Shown piece by piece: positions 7,601 to 9,601 of a DNA stretch of 9,601 bases (position 1 is its first letter; the number at the start of each line of letters is the position of its first letter). The DNA is taken from NCBI GenBank assembly GCA_047619485.1, contig JBLHKE010000269.1:1-9601 (forward strand), read 5' to 3'. The DNA comes from JBLHKE01 sp047619485 (lineage in GTDB: Bacteria; Verrucomicrobiota; Verrucomicrobiia; Verrucomicrobiales; DEV007). The position numbers were made by a program, and so were the translations under genes. The notes under the pieces are model-generated. The model was not told where the DNA came from, did no database searches, and worked only from the letters and a program-made list of their open reading frames with translations.

Positions 7601-8045
7601 ACAGATCTACAGCAAAGAAAAAATCTCCACCTCATTGCGCCTCGAGGCGGACACTGCGGAGTCTGGGATTTTCTTCAACGACGGTTCTGGCAAGTTCGAG
7701 TTCCGCCCGCTGCCACGGCTCGCGCAGATCTCTCCAGTGCGCGACATCGTGAGCTTCGATGCCAACGGCGACGGCAAGCTCGACCTGTTTCTCGCCCAGA
7801 ATTTCTACACGCCACAGCGCGAGACCGGTCGATTCAATGGTGGCGTCGGACTGCTTCTCACCGGGAGGGGCGACGGCGCCTTCGACCCGGTCTCGCCAAG
7901 CCATAGTGGCATTGTCGCACCTGAAGATTCGGCATTCGCCATCGCGACTGACCTTGATGGTGATGGCGACAAGGACCTGGTGATCGCAACCAACGACGGC
8001 CCGGTGCGGGTCTTCCTCAGGGATCCGATCACCAGGGAACCCTAG
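4611..8045 (+). CDS. CRTAC1-type FG-GAP/VCBS double-propeller protein with ASPIC/UnbV domain (1144 aa)
   Basis: ATG 4611 is the only usable start: an in-frame TAG lies at 4596-4598. The N-terminus has a hydrophobic export segment (about 13-24) followed by C25-Q-C27-AKKP and a Pro/Ser/Glu-rich linker, which suggests a lipoprotein, but neither cysteine has a standard lipobox. Seven DxDxDGxxD-type repeats follow, at D107, D159, D210, D308, D360, D440 and D522, as expected for one seven-bladed FG-GAP propeller. An ASPIC/UnbV domain comes next (about 552-640, with RLRIELVG, IGARVDLEL and WPNGG). A second repeat set starts at D696, D749, D805, D865, D912, a degenerate D946, D1050 and D1114. The family folds into Ca-bound propellers seen in integrin-like and adhesion-type proteins; substrates of the bacterial members are unknown. 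Between D946 and D1050 lies a distinctive GKSCSSAAMPF segment. The next gene starts 50 bp downstream, so they are probably co-transcribed. Confidence 0.93.
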   Translation: MAPIATLCSLARAAILSAFAVTVFCQCAKKPDESAKVPAQDDLDALPPISSRPLAAAGSAPEGEPLFEKLDSQQTGIDFVHVWDPQTPYEAQLLKTGFTGGGVCLGDYDRDGLCDIFLTRPHGGPELYRNLGGFKFEKVTVAAELRFPSALAGGCTMADVDNDGWLDLYVCTYGADNQLFINQRDGTFRAASGAARPNHVGASVKTIFADYDNDGDLDAFIVTNRYEPTGNPKIRYLGTQGNYTVAPEHQELVGVINLPERQQFVKGAGFDHLFRNELAETGKLAWSNVTKAAGITGNFHGLDAIWWDYDDDSDPDLYIANDFTDPDQFLRNNGDGTFTDISKKSLPHTPWFAMGAAAADYDGDGLLDLLATDMSATTHYREKISMGAMDAVAWFLDWAEPRQYMRNALYLNSGTERFMEAAYLSGLASSNWTWSVKAADLDCDGREDVFFTNGFPRDYNNGDFAAELKRSGNNSADAWLSAPELREKNLAFRNGGELQFSEVGDAWGIGEEGISFGSAVGDLDGDGDLDLVVNHFGEAPGVFRNRSSADRHRLRIELVGRHSNRQGIGARVDLELANGEKQVRQLNPGNGFMSADESAITFGLGSSDTIKRLLIRWPNGGIQQIEDVQADHAYTIVEPVKPVADPHLTKPIRGMFTSSDLLAKAVHSETPFDDFAVQPLLPNKLSQLGPTMAWGDIDGDGDTDFFLGGAAGQAGQIFLRQKNSSFTALASPALGADATCEDMGSVLADFDGDADLDLFVVSGGVEKSPLQDRLYLNDGSGTFSPAPRGSLPPLSDSGGCVAASDFDHDGDLDLFVGGRCVPGAYPRSPASRLLANADGKFSDVTLEFAPHLLEAGMLTDAAWSDIDGDGWQDLILTSEYGPVKICRNQAGEKLGNESLPGAGWWNAIEAADVDGDGDSDLIAGNLGLNTKYHPSRDHPQVLLYGDFSGAGRSSIVEAKPGERGLLPVRGKSCSSAAMPFLKDKFTTYHDFASASLEQIYSKEKISTSLRLEADTAESGIFFNDGSGKFEFRPLPRLAQISPVRDIVSFDANGDGKLDLFLAQNFYTPQRETGRFNGGVGLLLTGRGDGAFDPVSPSHSGIVAPEDSAFAIATDLDGDGDKDLVIATNDGPVRVFLRDPITREP

Positions 8046-8095
8046 TGCTCCGATTTCACCATCGCAATCTCCACGCGCCTAGCTACACTAAAGTC

Positions 8096-9601
8096 ATGCC
8101 ATTCAATGTCATCGCCTTCGGCCTCGCTGTCGTCTGTACGCTGTTCGCCGCTTGCTCGAAACAGAAAGAAGTCGTCGTCGCAGAGCCCGAGACGCCAGCC
8201 AACCGTGTCCGCGTGCCCGAGTTCCACCTCACCGACCAGGACGGTGGCGACTTCGGGCTCAATCAACTGCGCGGAAAGATTTGGGTCGCCAATTTCATTT
8301 TTACCCGCTGCGCTTCGACCTGTCCTGAGCAGACGGCAGAACTCGCCAACCTACAGGCAGAGATGCGCTCCAAGCCACAGCCGTGGCACGAAGATTTCCG
8401 CCTGGTGAGCTTCAGCGTTGATCCGCAATACGACAGCCCGGCAGTGCTGGCGGACTACGCAAAAATCAACGCCGCCGACCTGACTCAGTGGAAATTCCTC
8501 ACCGGTTCGCGGGAGAAACTCTGGCGGCTCAGCGGAGAAGGGTTCAAGCTCCCAGTGCTCGAAGGTGATAGCGAAACTATCATCACCCACAGTTCGCGCT
8601 TCGCGCTGGTCGACCGCGACACCAACATCCGTGGCTGGTACCAATCGGGCGACGAGGCCGAACTCGCAAAACTGCGCAGCGAGCTCGAACGCATCGCAGC
8701 CGAAAGCCCATCCACGCCCGCCGCAAAACCCTACGCGATCGTCCCGGTCAAAGGGGACGTGCTCGCCCCAAAGTGGCTCGGGGCACGCGCCGCACAACAG
8801 ATCGCCGCGGCAGGTGAAATCGGCGTCGACCACGATTTCAAATTCAGCGACAAGATCTTCGCAAGCGGCATCACCTTCGAGCACCAGATCGTCGATGATG
8901 CCGGCAAGCACCACAAACCGAACCACTACGACCACGGCAACGGCGTGGCGGTCGCGGATGTCGACGGCGATGGCCTGCTCGACCTCTATTTCTCCACCCA
9001 GCTCGGCTCCAACCAACTGTGGCGCAACACCGGGGGCGGAAAATTCACCAATATCACCACGCCCGAGATCCGCCTAGCTGACAAGGTCGGCGTCAGCGCC
9101 TCGTTCGCGGACACTGACAACGACGGCGACCCGGACCTGTTCGTAACCAGCGTCCGCGGCGGCAATCAGTTCTTCATCAACGACGGCAACGGCAAGTTCA
9201 CCGATGCGACCGAATCTGCCGGGCTCGGCTACTCCGGGCACTCGTCAGGCGCGGTATTTTTCGACTACGACCGCGACGGGCTGGTCGATCTTTTTCTCTG
9301 CAACGTCGGCAGCTACACCACTGATGAGATCGGACGCGGCGGCTACTACGTCGGCTACATGGACGCCTTCGGCGGCCACCTGCACACCGATCGCGGCGAG
9401 CGCAGCACGCTCTACCGCAACTTGGGCGGCAACCGTTTCGCGGACGTGTCCGAGTCGACCGGGCTCGTCGATACGAGTTGGAGCGGCGACGCCAGCCCGA
9501 TCGATGGCAACGGCGACGAGTGGCCCGACCTCTACGTGCTCTCGATGCAGGGCAACGATGAGTACTACGAGAACGTCGGGGGCAAACGCTTCGAGAAGAA
9601 G
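8096..9601 (+). CDS. SCO1/SenC copper-chaperone domain fused to a CRTAC1-type FG-GAP region (partial, 502 codons)
   Basis: The frame is open to the right edge. ATG 8096 starts a lipoprotein-like leader (MPFNVIAFGLAVVCTLFAAC, predicted lipidated C20, with Phe at -3 instead of the usual Leu). Residues about 38-198 are an SCO thioredoxin-fold domain: EFHLTDQDG, VANFIFTRCASTCP with the CxxxC pair C72/C76, VSFSVDP, and ITHSSRFALVD with the ligand H165. SCO proteins bind copper through these three residues, help build the CuA site of cytochrome oxidase, and some act as thiol reductases. A Pro/Ala-rich linker (about 200-220) leads to ASGITFEHQ and a His-rich NHYDHG entry to FG-GAP repeats at D288, D339, D390 and a degenerate one at D470 (DGNGDEWPD). 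The missing C-terminus probably holds more blades and perhaps an UnbV domain. No clear Shine-Dalgarno is seen. An in-frame GTG at 8045 is possible but would bury the leader. Separate genes caused by a sequencing error are unlikely, since one frame runs through both parts without a break. Confidence 0.93.
   Translation, partial: MPFNVIAFGLAVVCTLFAACSKQKEVVVAEPETPANRVRVPEFHLTDQDGGDFGLNQLRGKIWVANFIFTRCASTCPEQTAELANLQAEMRSKPQPWHEDFRLVSFSVDPQYDSPAVLADYAKINAADLTQWKFLTGSREKLWRLSGEGFKLPVLEGDSETIITHSSRFALVDRDTNIRGWYQSGDEAELAKLRSELERIAAESPSTPAAKPYAIVPVKGDVLAPKWLGARAAQQIAAAGEIGVDHDFKFSDKIFASGITFEHQIVDDAGKHHKPNHYDHGNGVAVADVDGDGLLDLYFSTQLGSNQLWRNTGGGKFTNITTPEIRLADKVGVSASFADTDNDGDPDLFVTSVRGGNQFFINDGNGKFTDATESAGLGYSGHSSGAVFFDYDRDGLVDLFLCNVGSYTTDEIGRGGYYVGYMDAFGGHLHTDRGERSTLYRNLGGNRFADVSESTGLVDTSWSGDASPIDGNGDEWPDLYVLSMQGNDEYYENVGGKRFEKK

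Noticed and set aside
4926..7976. Regularly recurring GATGGCGACGGCGA-like words, as in a repeat array
   Set aside because: They encode the DxDxDG calcium loops of FG-GAP repeats in one frame, with variable spacing and sequence; not CRISPR or satellite DNA.
8045..8047. GTG as an alternative start for the SCO-CRTAC1 gene, overlapping the upstream stop
   Set aside because: It would add 17 polar, His-rich residues before the signal peptide; ATG 8096 places the leader at the N-terminus as expected.
8106..8408. Plus-strand frame starting near the SCO gene start
   Set aside because: A Ser/Arg/Pro-rich shadow in another frame; the frame from 8096 encodes a leader peptide and a recognisable SCO domain over the same bases.
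8351..9016. 221-codon open frame on the minus strand opposite the SCO-CRTAC1 fusion
   Set aside because: Antisense to a frame with intact SCO ligands and FG-GAP motifs; no family features of its own.

Overview
The window reads like a stretch of a moderately GC-rich Gram-negative chromosome from the Verrucomicrobiota, or a close relative in the Planctomycetota-Verrucomicrobiota group. This is judged from the protein families, not from any marker gene. The clues are a giant secreted CotH-type protein with chitobiase C-terminal-like, lamin-tail and DxDxDG C-terminal modules, two CRTAC1-type FG-GAP/VCBS proteins side by side, an SCO (copper chaperone) protein of the group's usual form, and start codons without Shine-Dalgarno sequences. 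All genes are on the + strand.

Layout: bases 1-238 are the tail of an unrecognised gene. A 50-bp gap with a small hairpin touching the next start codon leads to a 1371-aa secreted multidomain CotH-kinase protein (289-4404). A 206-bp intergenic region follows, holding a weak post-stop stem and a stronger 9-pair hairpin that ends exactly at the next ATG. Then come a 1144-aa double-propeller CRTAC1/ASPIC-UnbV protein (4611-8045), a 50-bp gap, and an SCO1/SenC domain fused to a second CRTAC1-type FG-GAP region (8096 to beyond the right edge, 502 codons visible).

How they may work together: all three recognisable products have N-terminal export signals, so the locus encodes extracytoplasmic proteins. 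The last two genes are close enough to be one operon. The FG-GAP repeats carry many DxDxDGxxD calcium-binding loops, and the SCO domain keeps all three copper/redox ligands (C72, C76, H165). A cell-surface or periplasmic system combining Ca-stabilised propellers, a CotH-like kinase fold and copper/thiol chemistry is an inference. The most unusual item is the covalent SCO-CRTAC1 fusion. No mobile element, RNA gene, CRISPR array or phage gene is visible.
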